DNA from: Pelargonium cotyledonis | Lineage: Eukaryota; Streptophyta; Magnoliopsida; Geraniales; Geraniaceae | DNA length: 29,813 bases | Direction of reading: 5' to 3' | Assembly: GCA_036897625.1 (NCBI GenBank) | Contig: JAYMTA010000400.1 | Span: forward strand, 1-29,813 | In this document: positions 9,377-19,449 of the stretch, one piece after another | Numbering within the stretch: position 1 is the stretch's first letter | Layout of the letters: every line of letters starts with the position of its first letter | The notes under the pieces: model-generated | What the model saw: only the letters and a program-made list of their open reading frames with translations | Told to the model about the DNA's origin: nothing | The model's database searches: none | Position numbers and translations under genes: made by a program

Positions 9377-11733
9377 TCAGTGTTCATTGCTAGGTTTAGC
9401 AACTACTGCAGTGTTGTGTCCATTTTCGCCGGCATTGGAACCGTTGCTCGAGTTTTTTTCCTGTGAAGAAGAATAGAATTAGACAAACTGAATGAGACAC
9501 CAAGAAAGAAAACAATATAGCCATCAGAATGCAACAATCAGCACGACACTTCTGATACTAAAGTGCATGAGAAACCATTACTTTGTCGGTCAAATGATGT
9601 TCAGAAACAGAGAACTCAACAATCGTGTTTGCTAGGGAACATCATTTCACATATTTGAAGCAACTCAAAAAGATGAAAACAAAAAGAGGCTCAAGTACAC
9701 CAGATGATAGTACAAACACGAACCAACCAAAACTGCAAAAAGATGTCAAATGCACATAGAACCCGTACTACGCTACCTTATGGTTTCCGAGGATAACCAG
9801 AAGTATTAATTAACTAGGAATGGAGATTTTGTTTGTAAGAGATAAGTAGTTTAACACAATTACAAGAGACGTGCTCACCTTTCCAGCCGGTACTTGAGCC
9901 ACCATAATCTCGTAGTACTTGCGCATCAACATTTCTTCTTCTACCTATGCAGTACAGAACATGAAGTTTCAAAATCATAATTTGAAACGATAACTTCAAA
10001 GAATAATATTTTAAAAATCACAACAATCAAGCCAAACTAATCAAACAAATAGCAGTAGCCAGTAGAGGTTGCAATTTTAGTAGCTTGATATTCACAATAA
10101 CTTATCTTCTTCAGAACTGCACAACTGTTTGGATATGTCCAGAAAATACAAATAGTTGATACCAGAGCTTTGTTTTAATAAAAAGAATTCTCTAACTTAA
10201 CCACATTTTTGTTGCATTACCTTCAATTGATAAAAGGGATTTCATTAGGAAAAAAAAAAAACTTGCCACTCAATTAAATGCTCACATCTTGCACTTCACT
10301 CGAAGAATATACAACCACCGAAATTCAGCATCAGTATAAAATCTATATAAAACATGGTAAGATAATCATGAAGTTTGATAGCATAGCAAAGAAAATTAGT
10401 GAATAACCTGAAGTTTATGCAGCTCATGTGTCATTAAGTTTTGAGACTGCATCAACAGATCATTTTGCTTCTCCAAATGTCTGCCAAAACAGAATATAAT
10501 GCACAAAAATCCACTCAGTCCAACAAAAGCCATAGAATCAGTTCAGTCACATTTAATGACCAGCAATTAAACAAAACTATACTTTAACATCTCTCCCGTG
10601 TATCTGGAGTCCATTCTTAATGCGCCAATGGTCAAGATTGCAGTCGCCAATGTAAGCCCATGCAAAAACTGGTTTTAATGTTTACAGAGAAACCTGTCAA
10701 AATAGAGAAATTAAATCAGCTAAGCAAATCAAAAGCACAGAGTAGCCAGAATAGTTTTTTTTTTTTTTTTAAATAAAAAAAATAAGCCAGAATAGTTAAT
10801 ATCCCTCTTCGACTAGTATTTCATGAAATCCAGTCTAAGTTCCAAACAACAGCATAAGAACTCCATATTGTTTAAATAGTTCCTCAAAACTCGTGATTTC
10901 ACTCTCCTATTTTCTTCTCAAACAAACAGTACAGAAAAGTAACTACATAGACCGAACTGAGCAAATTTGATATGATATGAAACTTATGACAAGAGATGCA
11001 ATGGTTCCATTTCAAACAAGATGTACAGACTACAATTTGTGAATCTTAATCCTCAAAACTTACTCTTTATCCTCTCCCATTTTCTTATCAACCAACCAGT
11101 ATAAAAGAGTGACCAGAAGTAGCATTTTTGACATGTATATGCTACTAATCTCAAAAACCCCTCGGGTTCCATAGCGTACAGCAAACTCGATTTAGAATCT
11201 TAAGAGAAGAGACAGAAACAATACAAATCAAGCATCAAATCACCAGTACACATACTGAATTTTCTTGCAAAATTTAAACAGATCAGCATGCAAAAAGCTT
11301 AGATTAATGGGAGTTTTGGAGAAACATTTCCTTCTACGATTTGGGTATTCGAAAAAGTTATCAAAACCAAAAAAAAAAAAAATCGGTTTATTCACACCAC
11401 ACAAACCAGAATAATTTTGGGTATAACCCAAAACCCAAATTAAATTGGCTTCTCATTTGAGCTGCAACAACTAAAATAGCAGCTAATTAAAACAATGGAC
11501 ATGATGAGCAAATACAAGGAAAACTTCAAAGCTTCTTTGGAATGTTAATTAGGCAATACATATAGTACATGAACTCACTAAAGCTTAAAGGGCTTGAATT
11601 TTCTCTTCCCACCAGAATCCCAATGGTGTGAAATTTAAAGCAAGGCTTAAAATATGAATGCCGGAGACGGTGGCGCAACAAGCAGCAACAAAAACAAACA
11701 AACAAATTTATAAAACCAATCAATTTTCACCAT
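9377..11733 (-). CDS. Small single-pass membrane coiled-coil protein, function unknown
   Basis: Exons read on the minus strand: 11731-11733 (ATG only), 10583-10668, 10408-10480, 9879-9944 and 9377-9460. All junctions are GT-AG and keep one frame, giving 103 aa. Residues 3-19 (LHGLTLATAILTIGALR region) look like one membrane helix. Residues 21 to about 70 are charged and heptad-like (TGEMLKHLEKQND; HELHKLQVEEEML), suggesting a coiled coil. The tail is Asn/Ser/Gly-rich. The three downstream exons are well supported by splice sites and continuous coding. The start is not: it needs an acceptor at 10669-10670 rather than the stronger one at 10694-10695. If the stronger acceptor is used, translation would begin at Met20 and give 84 aa without the membrane segment. 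I do not recognise the family. A single membrane pass with a soluble coiled coil fits an organelle or ER membrane assembly factor, but that is a guess. Confidence 0.65.
10744..10797. repeat. A/T homopolymer insertion flanked by 13-bp direct repeats
   Basis: The 13-base string agccagaatagtt occurs at 10744-10756 and 10785-10797. Between them lie only T residues (the run is 10755-10770) and an A-rich stretch (aaataaaaaaaat). On the minus strand this is a poly(A)-like tract between target-site-like duplications, inside the first large intron of the small minus-strand gene. Confidence 0.6.
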
Positions 11734-11933
11734 TCGCGGCGAGATTGGGTGGGACGCGGATCCCAAAATACCTGCAAAATCGATTTTATAATTTCTTCGT
11801 ATTCACGATTCTCTCTGGGTTTTTGTTAAAACAGAGAGACAAGCATAAGCTTACATGTTCGTGTCTGGAAGCCGGAGACGGTGACGCGAAGCAATTGGAT
11901 CGTTGCCGGAGAATTGAGATGAGGTGATTGATA
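11731..11933 (-). other. 5' UTR exons of the small minus-strand gene
   Basis: A first exon ending at 11855 (donor GTAAGC) and a 41-nt second exon (11731-11771, acceptor TTTTGCAG) fit a spliced leader. Joining them creates an upstream ATG across the junction in another frame. The 5' end near 11930 is a guess. The string gccggagacggtg occurs here (11871-11883) and again at 11660-11672. Confidence 0.4.
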
Positions 11934-12960
11934 GAAGACATTTTTGACCAAACTACCCTCCCTACGGTTCTAATTTACCAAAGAAATTTAGTACGTAATA
12001 AATATTGGTTGGGCTTTTAGTGTTAGAGTCCGAGTCATTTTGTGAACTGAAAGATATGGGCCCACTGTGGGCCTCCAGGAGAAGTTACGCCGCAATTGCA
12101 CCAAGTGGTCAACTTGGGCACACTTGAGTTGACCCACCCACCCCATATTCTAACTAGGAATTGGTGCTTTGTTTTGCTTCTTTCCTCTTGATTTGACTCC
12201 CAATATTCATGTACAAGCAAAGTGTACCAAATCTATGGGAGTTTGGGCTCTCCAACGTGTGCTAGGCGAAGTACACAATATAGGTAATTGGAGTGATTTC
12301 TTTGCTCGGTGGATAGAAAATAATTTGACGACTTGATTTACTGATGTTTATAAATCTACGATTGAGATTCATTTAGTTCGTAATATTGAATATAAGTACG
12401 TTAGATTGAAATTTTCATTTTTCATGAGAGTAAGTGAGAGAGAGAGAATTATATATGTACCCCAACTCCTATATATACTTATAAACAAATCTCTTCAAAT
12501 GTGATTAGTGGAGAATAATGTGAGGCTGCAGATTCATTCAATCTCGATATTAATTAGATAGTTCGAACGAATTGCTTGAAATGAACCGTGGATTGAATAT
12601 ATTGTTTCATGTATGACCTTGAGTTGAAACAAATCAAAGTAGTTCGAATTGGATCAAAACTATCCAGAATAAGTCGTTTGGGATATTTAAACCGTACGTG
12701 AATATGGGGCACGATCGTGTGAGCTGGCTACCCACACTTGTGTCCTGTCATAACCGAACACCTTTTGTTTATCTAATGAAATGCATACTCATACTCTCTC
12801 TAGAAAATGTCTTGAATCGTCTTCTAAAAGACAACACAACTATCATCAACATGACACCCCGAAACACATATGGTTAGTTAGTTATAGTTGTAAAGGCTAA
12901 GAAAATAGTTAAAGATGGAGAAACAAAAGAGGACAATGTCTTACAAAGTTAGGAATAGGG
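11934..12960. other. Intergenic DNA between two divergent genes
   Basis: Near 12009-12075 there are several TGGGC-type words (ttgggctttt, atgggcccactgtgggcc), the site II/TCP-like motif common in promoters of housekeeping plant genes. They are suitably placed upstream of the minus-strand gene that begins near 11930. The rest (12240-12960) is AT-rich with no gene seen. Confidence 0.4.
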
Positions 12961-12967
12961 GGTGGTG

Positions 12968-13128
12968 TTGACTTAGGAAGTTGGAAGTTAGAAGCAGTCT
13001 TTTTAGGTTAACAAGTCACAACCCACATGGCCACTTCACTCCCACCAACTCACACTAACGTGCGCCACTCTTCTTCCTCACGTCACCACCTCCATTATGA
13101 TTTATGATCGATCGATCTTCATATAAAA
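12968..13128 (+). promoter_or_regulatory. Promoter of the zinc-finger gene: W-box, ACGTCA, TATA box
   Basis: TTGACT (W-box, WRKY target) lies at 12968-12973, a cacgtcacc element (ACGT core, bZIP-type) near 13079-13087, and a TATA box (atataaaaaa) at 13121-13130, about 50 bases before the chosen start codon. The W-box and ACGT element fit stress-inducible expression, which is known for the ZAT10 group. Binding is inferred from motifs. Confidence 0.5.
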
Positions 13129-13178
13129 AACCATATCCTCCAATCTCCAAAGCTTCACTACTACTGATCTCACCAGCC

Positions 13179-13835
13179 ATGGCTCTCCAAGCCCTCAACT
13201 CTCCAACCTCACCAAACCCTCTCAACGTCCTTCGCTTCCACGACCGACAAAACGACAACGTAGACCTCACCACCTTCGACTTCGAGCCATGGACCAAGCG
13301 AAAACGCTCCAAGCGTCCCCGCCTCGACTGCTCCGCCGAAGAAGAGTACCTCGCTCTCTGCCTCCTCATGCTCGCCCAAGGCGGCGGCGCCGCTTCTTCC
13401 CCTCCTTCTCCGCCGCCGCAGCTGACGTTGACGATGACGTCAGTCGCTTACAAGTGCAGTGTTTGTGACAGATCTTTCCCATCTTACCAAGCCCTAGGAG
13501 GTCACAAGGCCAGCCACCGGAAGCCCGCCGGATCCGACGACCAACAGTCAACGGGCGCTGGTTTGACCTCGAACCCAATTGTTAGGACGCACCAGTGTTC
13601 CATATGCCACAAGAGTTTCTCCTCTGGGCAGGCCTTGGGTGGACATAAGCGGTGTCACTACGGCGGCAGAGGAGGATCGTTGGAGGGTATTTACTTGAAT
13701 TTCCCGGCGGAATCCGTCGCGTTTTGGCCCGGTTTTGGTGTTGAAGGCGACGGTGATGTAAAAAGTCAACTTTTTGGTAGTGAGGAGCCGGCTCGAAATG
13801 GGAAGGAATCTATGGAAGGAGCCAATATTATATAA
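13179..13835 (+). CDS. C2H2 zinc-finger transcriptional repressor, ZAT10/STZ-like (C1-2i)
   Basis: Single exon, 218 aa, strongly GC-richer than its flanks. The order of motifs is that of the C1-2i subclass: a basic nuclear signal (KRKRSKRPR, 40-48), an L-box ([14 protein letters not shown], 54-67), finger 1 (Cys93, Cys96, His109, His113) and finger 2 (Cys140, Cys143, His156, His160). Each finger has the plant QALGGH helix. A C-terminal block (IYLNFPAES, 171-179) sits where the EAR/DLN repression motif is expected, but its Asp is replaced by Tyr. An upstream in-frame ATG at 13104 would add 25 residues. It lies before the TATA box at 13121, so I chose the ATG at 13179, which has a good context (gccATGG). 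Relatives in Arabidopsis (ZAT10/STZ, AZF1-3) are nuclear repressors induced by salt, cold, drought and jasmonate. The exact orthologue is not settled. Confidence 0.93.
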   Translation: MALQALNSPTSPNPLNVLRFHDRQNDNVDLTTFDFEPWTKRKRSKRPRLDCSAEEEYLALCLLMLAQGGGAASSPPSPPPQLTLTMTSVAYKCSVCDRSFPSYQALGGHKASHRKPAGSDDQQSTGAGLTSNPIVRTHQCSICHKSFSSGQALGGHKRCHYGGRGGSLEGIYLNFPAESVAFWPGFGVEGDGDVKSQLFGSEEPARNGKESMEGANII

Positions 13836-14129
13836 TGTTATATGAGGACATATATTAATGGTCATTGACATATTCTTATACATTTTTCACCTTCCAATTA
13901 TTGGTTATTAATTATAAGTTACTACATACACTATTGCATTGCGACTTGTAATATTGTTTTTGTACATACCATATTATAGAAGAAATTTGTCAATTTTATG
14001 GAAGACTTGTAGATGGCTTATTGCAATTCATCATGACACGTTAAGTGCTCTTATTTTACATGTGAATATATAAAGTAACAAGATTGATATGTTAATTATG
14101 TCCAAAGTTTTGCTTGGTTAGTTTGTTAA
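13836..14129 (+). other. 3' UTR of the zinc-finger gene and AT-rich spacer
   Basis: AT-rich sequence following the stop codon. No separate feature was recognised. Confidence 0.4.
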
Positions 14130-14640
14130 GTAATATTCCATCTTGATTGTGTTTTTCTTAACTATGGGGATATGTCTCCGAATTGTGATGTTTCTTGTAA
14201 GATGTGTGATTCGGAGGATTCTTCTCATTTCATTGTTGTTGGGATGCTCGGGTATGGTCTGGAGTGCTCCAATGGTGGTTGGTCTCTACAACTTTTTTGG
14301 CAAATTGTTACGGGATACAGACTTTTTGGTCGTCGTCCATACTTAATTTTTGCCCTGTTGTCATGTGTCATAGTTGGCAAGATCGTAACTCTTTCATCTT
14401 TCAAGATAAAATATTTGACATTGAGGAACAACATTGAAAATTAAGAGCTTCAGTTTCTCTCTTTTTACTTGAGCATGAGCCATGCTAGTTTTGTTTCTTT
14501 ATCTTTTGATTATTGGTGTAACAACCTGATTTTTTTGTTGAGCTAACTTTGTTTTATTTTTGAGGTTTTATCCTTTTATTTATTGTGCTCAAAGTTTTAA
14601 TGAAAATTCTGCTTGTTTATAAAATATATATAAAAAAGAA
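14130..14640 (+). mobile_element. Degraded 3' end of a non-LTR (LINE-type) retrotransposon
   Basis: One frame from about 14160 reads like the zinc-binding segment that follows plant LINE reverse transcriptases (zf-RVT): a CxxC pair (CKMC), an acidic residue, then SHF, with the usual final Cys apparently replaced. A second frame near 14374-14430 reads WQDRNSFIFQDKIFDIEEQH, matching the W..RN..IF ending seen after that domain, and is then closed by a stop. The change of frame and stops show it is dead. The sequence then runs into T-rich text and a gttttaatgaaaatt/ataaaatatatataaaaaa ending, as plant LINE tails do. No target duplication was found. Confidence 0.5.
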
Positions 14641-17600
14641 CCTAACATGAACTTTTCATATCAAAATTGCATATGTTTTTTCAAATTTAAATTGACTATT
14701 AATGTTGTTAATTACGTGTATCATTAATGTGATTCAGGAAGAAAAAAAAAATCAACCCCATGACTATATGAAATAGAAAAGTAAAAAACTGATTGAAGCT
14801 AGCTACCCAAAGAACAAATGAGAAACATGCACGTATCAGCCTCCAAATCATCTTATCCGATCCACAATTAATCTAAATGTTTGTCAGATTCCATTTTCAT
14901 TAATTATTTCAAGTTTCCAACTGTCTTTTTTACAATTTTTATAACAAATTTATATCCTGGGCTTGGTTTCTTTCAAATATATAGCCCACAGAACAGACAA
15001 GCCCAAGTCTGTAAACCCAGCCCTTCATGCCAGGCAGGCCCATTATTCACCATACATTGTGATCACGTTTCATGACCATCCATGAGTTCATGATTCTAGG
15101 GGCTTGAGTTGCTTAAAAAAAAAAAAAATAAAGTACATGTTTTCTTATCAAATTCTAGCTATAAAAAAGAAGGGGGGGGGGGGGGGGGGGGGGGGAGTGC
15201 TTACAACCCTACCTGTTGCGTCATATTATACCAAACGTAATTACAAACGAAAACTAAAATTCAATTATTTGTTTTTATCATTAATGCGCTGAACAATTGC
15301 TCAGCTGATTAATTATATTCAATTTAAACTCACCGGCTGTTTAGGACATATAGATGACCGTTTTGGTCCCTGAACACATTTCTTCGGTACTTTTTCGCTT
15401 TTTTACTCGCTTGTAAAGTGTTTCGATTATTCTATAATCACCAACATCAGACTCAAACATTTCTCACTAGCCTTATGGACATCTTTTGTGAGTTGTAAGT
15501 TTGTAACTTCTTGGTACTTGTAGTCAGTTAGCTTTTGACTAGTATTTTCAAAACCAAACAAGCAATGATTCAAAGAGTAGAGGACAAACACAAGAAGCTA
15601 TATATGAAATGATAATGATGATGATGATGATGATAGCTAGGTAGGTCATGAGTAGTGACATTGTTGTTTTGGGAAGAAGGTACAAAGAGTGAAGGAATCA
15701 AGCTAGCTAGGGTTTACAGTTTCTGGCTTGCACTTGCATGCATGTTCATAAACAGCAAAGCATCTCCTACTTCTTGCTCTCCATCAATTCCTTCACAAAA
15801 CTCTGTCACCACTCACCATGCATAACTAGAATATTCTTCTCTCTTTTTTTCTTTTCTTTTTTACTTTTTATCTCATCTTTTTGTACATAAAGAAACATGT
15901 GTTGTGTAGAAATATATATATATATACACACACATGCATATTGGAAATGAATCAAACATGTGAGTTGTGGGAATTGGGAAGAGAGAGCTATGATGGCTTT
16001 TGTGTACTTGGACCTCTCTACTTGTAATAATACATACTATATATTAATAATATATATACATGATTAGCAATAGTTTGATATTAGCATCAATCAACAACAT
16101 ATAAAATGCTTAATTCTTGATAAGGAATATTATAATCTTAATATAAAGAAATGATCAAACCAAGATGCAAGAACAATGCACAAATCAAGTTGATGATAAA
16201 CTCTTTCATATGTACATTTGTTGAATCTACAATACAAAAATATATCTTCCATTGAAGCTTACTTCCAAGAAGCTAAGAACACTGAATCAACACCATCAAT
16301 CTATTTTTTTTTCTTTCTTTCTTTGTTTGAAGCATGTCAGGAAGATTTAGCTTTCAAGAATTGACTGTCATGATTAGTATATATACAAGGTGACATGAGA
16401 ATCTGTGACCATGTGATATGCAATAATGATCAAAGTTTAGGTAAAGTCATTTGTTTTCTTTACTATTTATAACACCTACTGAATTATTCTACTAATTAGG
16501 TCAAATAATTTGTGATCCGGTTTAAAGAAAACGATGTGTCAAAGTTATACGTTAATGCACGTAATGATATTAATAAATTAAATAAATATTAATCTCTTAG
16601 TATATTCATCATCAGCTCGTTTCCGATCATTTAGTTTTGTGATTTTTATATCGTTTTCAGTTTAGGGTGACGACTTTCAAATCGAAGTTGAATCAAACTG
16701 AACAAAAATCTAATCCAAATGAGTTATTAGTTAAATTAGTGTCACCTATTCACTCAAAGTTGTCCCTTATCTAATGAGTTGTAAATGTGACCCATTTCCA
16801 CACTATTTCAACCCAATCTTAGTTTTCAAGGCACTTGGAAGAGTGTAGCTACAAGAAGCTAAATAGATAATGTGTTGTTTTTTGGAGAGATCCTCAAAGT
16901 TCACTTAGTCCAAACACAAAGTGCCATATCCACATTCATGCCCTTTCCTCAAGTGGCCACATCTCTACAACCTTCTCAGTGGTTTCTCATGTTTTGAAGG
17001 TCCATAGTTTGAAATGGAGGACCTCTGCATGTTCCCATGAACATCGCGACAATCGATATATTTGGACTCTTTACCTTATACCCATTTCAGTGTTGATTGA
17101 TCTTTCGGAAAATCAAGTTATTGCAAGTGACACTGACAGCATTCTCGACGATTCTTATTGACAATGATGGTCGAAAAATAATATTTGAAAAATAATTATA
17201 GTTTATTTTGCAATTTAGAAAGTCTAGACAAAAATTGTGCAATACATTTTTATATCACACACTCTCAACTCTAACTCAAAGAAAATGTGAAATAATAAAA
17301 ATACTAATTTTATTAAAATGGTCAAAACACACTCTAAACAACCTTATAAAACTATCGTTTAGTGTCTAAAAATATTGACCGATTCACATGATATTGATTA
17401 TGATCCAAAAATCACAATAAAATACTTTGACTAAACATTGACTATAAAAACTATTGGCGACCAATTGGTGTTGTTAGGATCTTGGAAAGATTGTGGCTCA
17501 AATTTGTGTCAATTAGTTAGATTAAATTATGAGTCCCAATACATTTTTTGAAGAATCAATCTGAATTCTCATATATTATATGCATTATTTACATCATTGG

Positions 17601-18169
17601 ATCCTCTTGGTTCATCAGGTGCTCAAATACTTTGAAATTTGATTCTTGATGCACAAAAGTGATAATTAATTAACTAATTAATTAACTAATTATAAAACTA
17701 AGCATTATTATGGGGATGTGTTTGGCAGAGAGAATATGATAAAACCAATCAAAATTATATATATATTTGGTTGATTTTTAGTGACATTGGGTGGAGTGGA
17801 AATGGAGCATTGCATGTGAGGTATAGATGAAAAAGAAAAGAGGATTTGGATAAGGGCAACAAATGGAATTGTGGTCACAATTTGTCCACTATGGTATGGG
17901 AGAAAAGTTATGTTCATCTTTTTAATGGAAATTAGAAAAAAAAAAATTATACAAAAAAATTGTGGTTTATAGTAAAGGAATGGTTGGTGAAAATATTTTG
18001 AGCAAAATTTTTTAGTTAAGATTTGGATTGTTAGTTTAAATCTTAGTGAATGGTATTGGAATGAATATGAAAAGAATAATATGACGTTGAATTAAGTGAT
18101 TGAAATATTTTTGACTTGTTCATTTATGAATTACTTCGATTTGTGGATTGGTGGTTAGATGTTTAGTAA
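14641..18169. other. Gene-free AT-rich intergenic stretch
   Basis: No coding gene is supported over about 3.5 kb. Notable simple sequences are a 24-G run (15172-15195), a gat trinucleotide tract (about 15611-15634), a TA/CA tract (about 15909-15934) and a 12-base tandem (aattaattaact) near 17662-17693. I searched 15540-16400 for known plant microRNA sequences from memory and found none. Confidence 0.5.
15172..15195 (+). repeat. 24-base G homopolymer
   Basis: An uninterrupted run of 24 G residues preceded by an A-rich stretch. Long G runs are rare in AT-rich plant DNA, can form G-quadruplexes, and are error-prone in sequencing, so the exact length is uncertain. Confidence 0.9.
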
Positions 18170-18600
18170 AAGGTGGGGGCGAAGGAGAAAGGATGGGGTG
18201 TCAAGCATGTTGTGTTAGAGTGTTTGAAAAGCTTGAAATAACCTAACGTGAAATTTGAGGTAGAAATGGTGGTGGGGGTTTGGGGTCATTTGTTCACAAT
18301 GGAAGTCTTAGAGCATAGATCGACTTGGAGTGGTGTATGACATCAATCTGTGGTTGGGAGAAGTTGCCATAAACTAGAATCATACTTTATTAAAATGGGA
18401 TGCAATGCGACTATTTTTATGGCAAAGGGAATGTTTGAGTTGGGATGGGTGGCTCGAGATTGGTCGTACACTTTCCTATGGGGATCGCAGGGTTGATATA
18501 AATGCGCGGGAGACCGTAGATAAATTAGGCGATTATTGAGACTTTGATTTAGTGCAACCACCAAAGATGAGATCGCTTTGTCTTGGAATCAAATGATCTA
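18170..18600 (+). mobile_element. Degraded RNase H-like fragment of a retroelement
   Basis: The frame 18392-18496 reads KMGCNATIFMAKGMFELGWV followed by ARDW and then a stop. This resembles the start of the plant RNase H-like (RVT_3) domain, whose pattern is K.N.DA.....lGwV.RD. The catalytic Asp of the DA pair reads Asn here. The block around it is GC-richer than its surroundings, and other frames carry stops, so it is a dead remnant of a LINE or a domesticated relative. The boundaries are estimated from composition. Confidence 0.35.
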
Positions 18601-19449
18601 TTAGTTATCAACGCTATAGAAAATAGTAGGTCAAAATATGAGTATGATGAGCTTGTTGATTTGCAATTTTACATATTAAAATTACATAAAACATATCCAG
18701 TTACTTATTGAAACAAAACATATCAGATAAAATAATATAAATCTATCTCATATACAAGTAAAACTCGAATATTTAAGATGTAAACTAAATTTCTTAACTC
18801 GAACTTAAAAAAACTTCCATCATAAATTTCATATTGTCACTTTTAAAACCAAGCATAAATCTTAACAAAATGTTGTTCTTTAATAATGAGTGTCTTGGAA
18901 AGATACACTTGTCATGTGCTTCACGTCTATAGAATGATGATAATACAAAAATGTTCACTTTTTTATGGCGTACCAAACTTGACCGTTACAATAGTGCAAG
19001 GTTCACATAACCTATTTTTTGGTGCATCAAAAATGAGGTTTTAAAAATGTGAATATTCATCAACAAGCAAATGGCATCTCCAAGATAGAATAATTATTAT
19101 ATATGTTCATAAAATTCATGTTTGTTAGTTGTGTTGTGTTTGTATTGACATGTGAGACGCGATAATACGAAATTTAAACATAAAATAATTTATTTTTATT
19201 ATTTTTTATTTATAACTCAATCTATACGTTCGAATATATTATACATAAGAGATTTCAAGTAAGAGAATAAAAACATTCCTTGCAATGGACCGCTTCATCT
19301 TTTATTTAGATAAATTCGGCACAAACATGACACGTCAACGGAATAATAATGCGTTTTTGTTGAGTAGTATTATTGTATAATAACTTGCTAGAAATTAGGA
19401 ACAAAACTTGGTTTACTTTTGAAAATAGTAAGTGGCTTTTAAAAGTGAA
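18601..19449. other. AT-rich intergenic DNA, no gene seen
   Basis: The part 19110-19345 again has the gttgtgttgtg / acatgacacgtcaacgg word style of the worn repeats at 2030-3400 and 5500-5760. No open frame of interest. Confidence 0.4.

Noticed and set aside
13104-13178. Upstream in-frame start adding 25 residues to the zinc-finger protein
   Set aside because: That ATG lies before the TATA box at 13121, and the 25 residues show no family motif. The ATG at 13179 has a better context and gives the usual family start.
15600-15840. Possible microRNA hairpin (gtcatgagtagtgac against gtcaccactcaccatgc)
   Set aside because: Pairing is short and broken with a long loop, and no known microRNA sequence is present.
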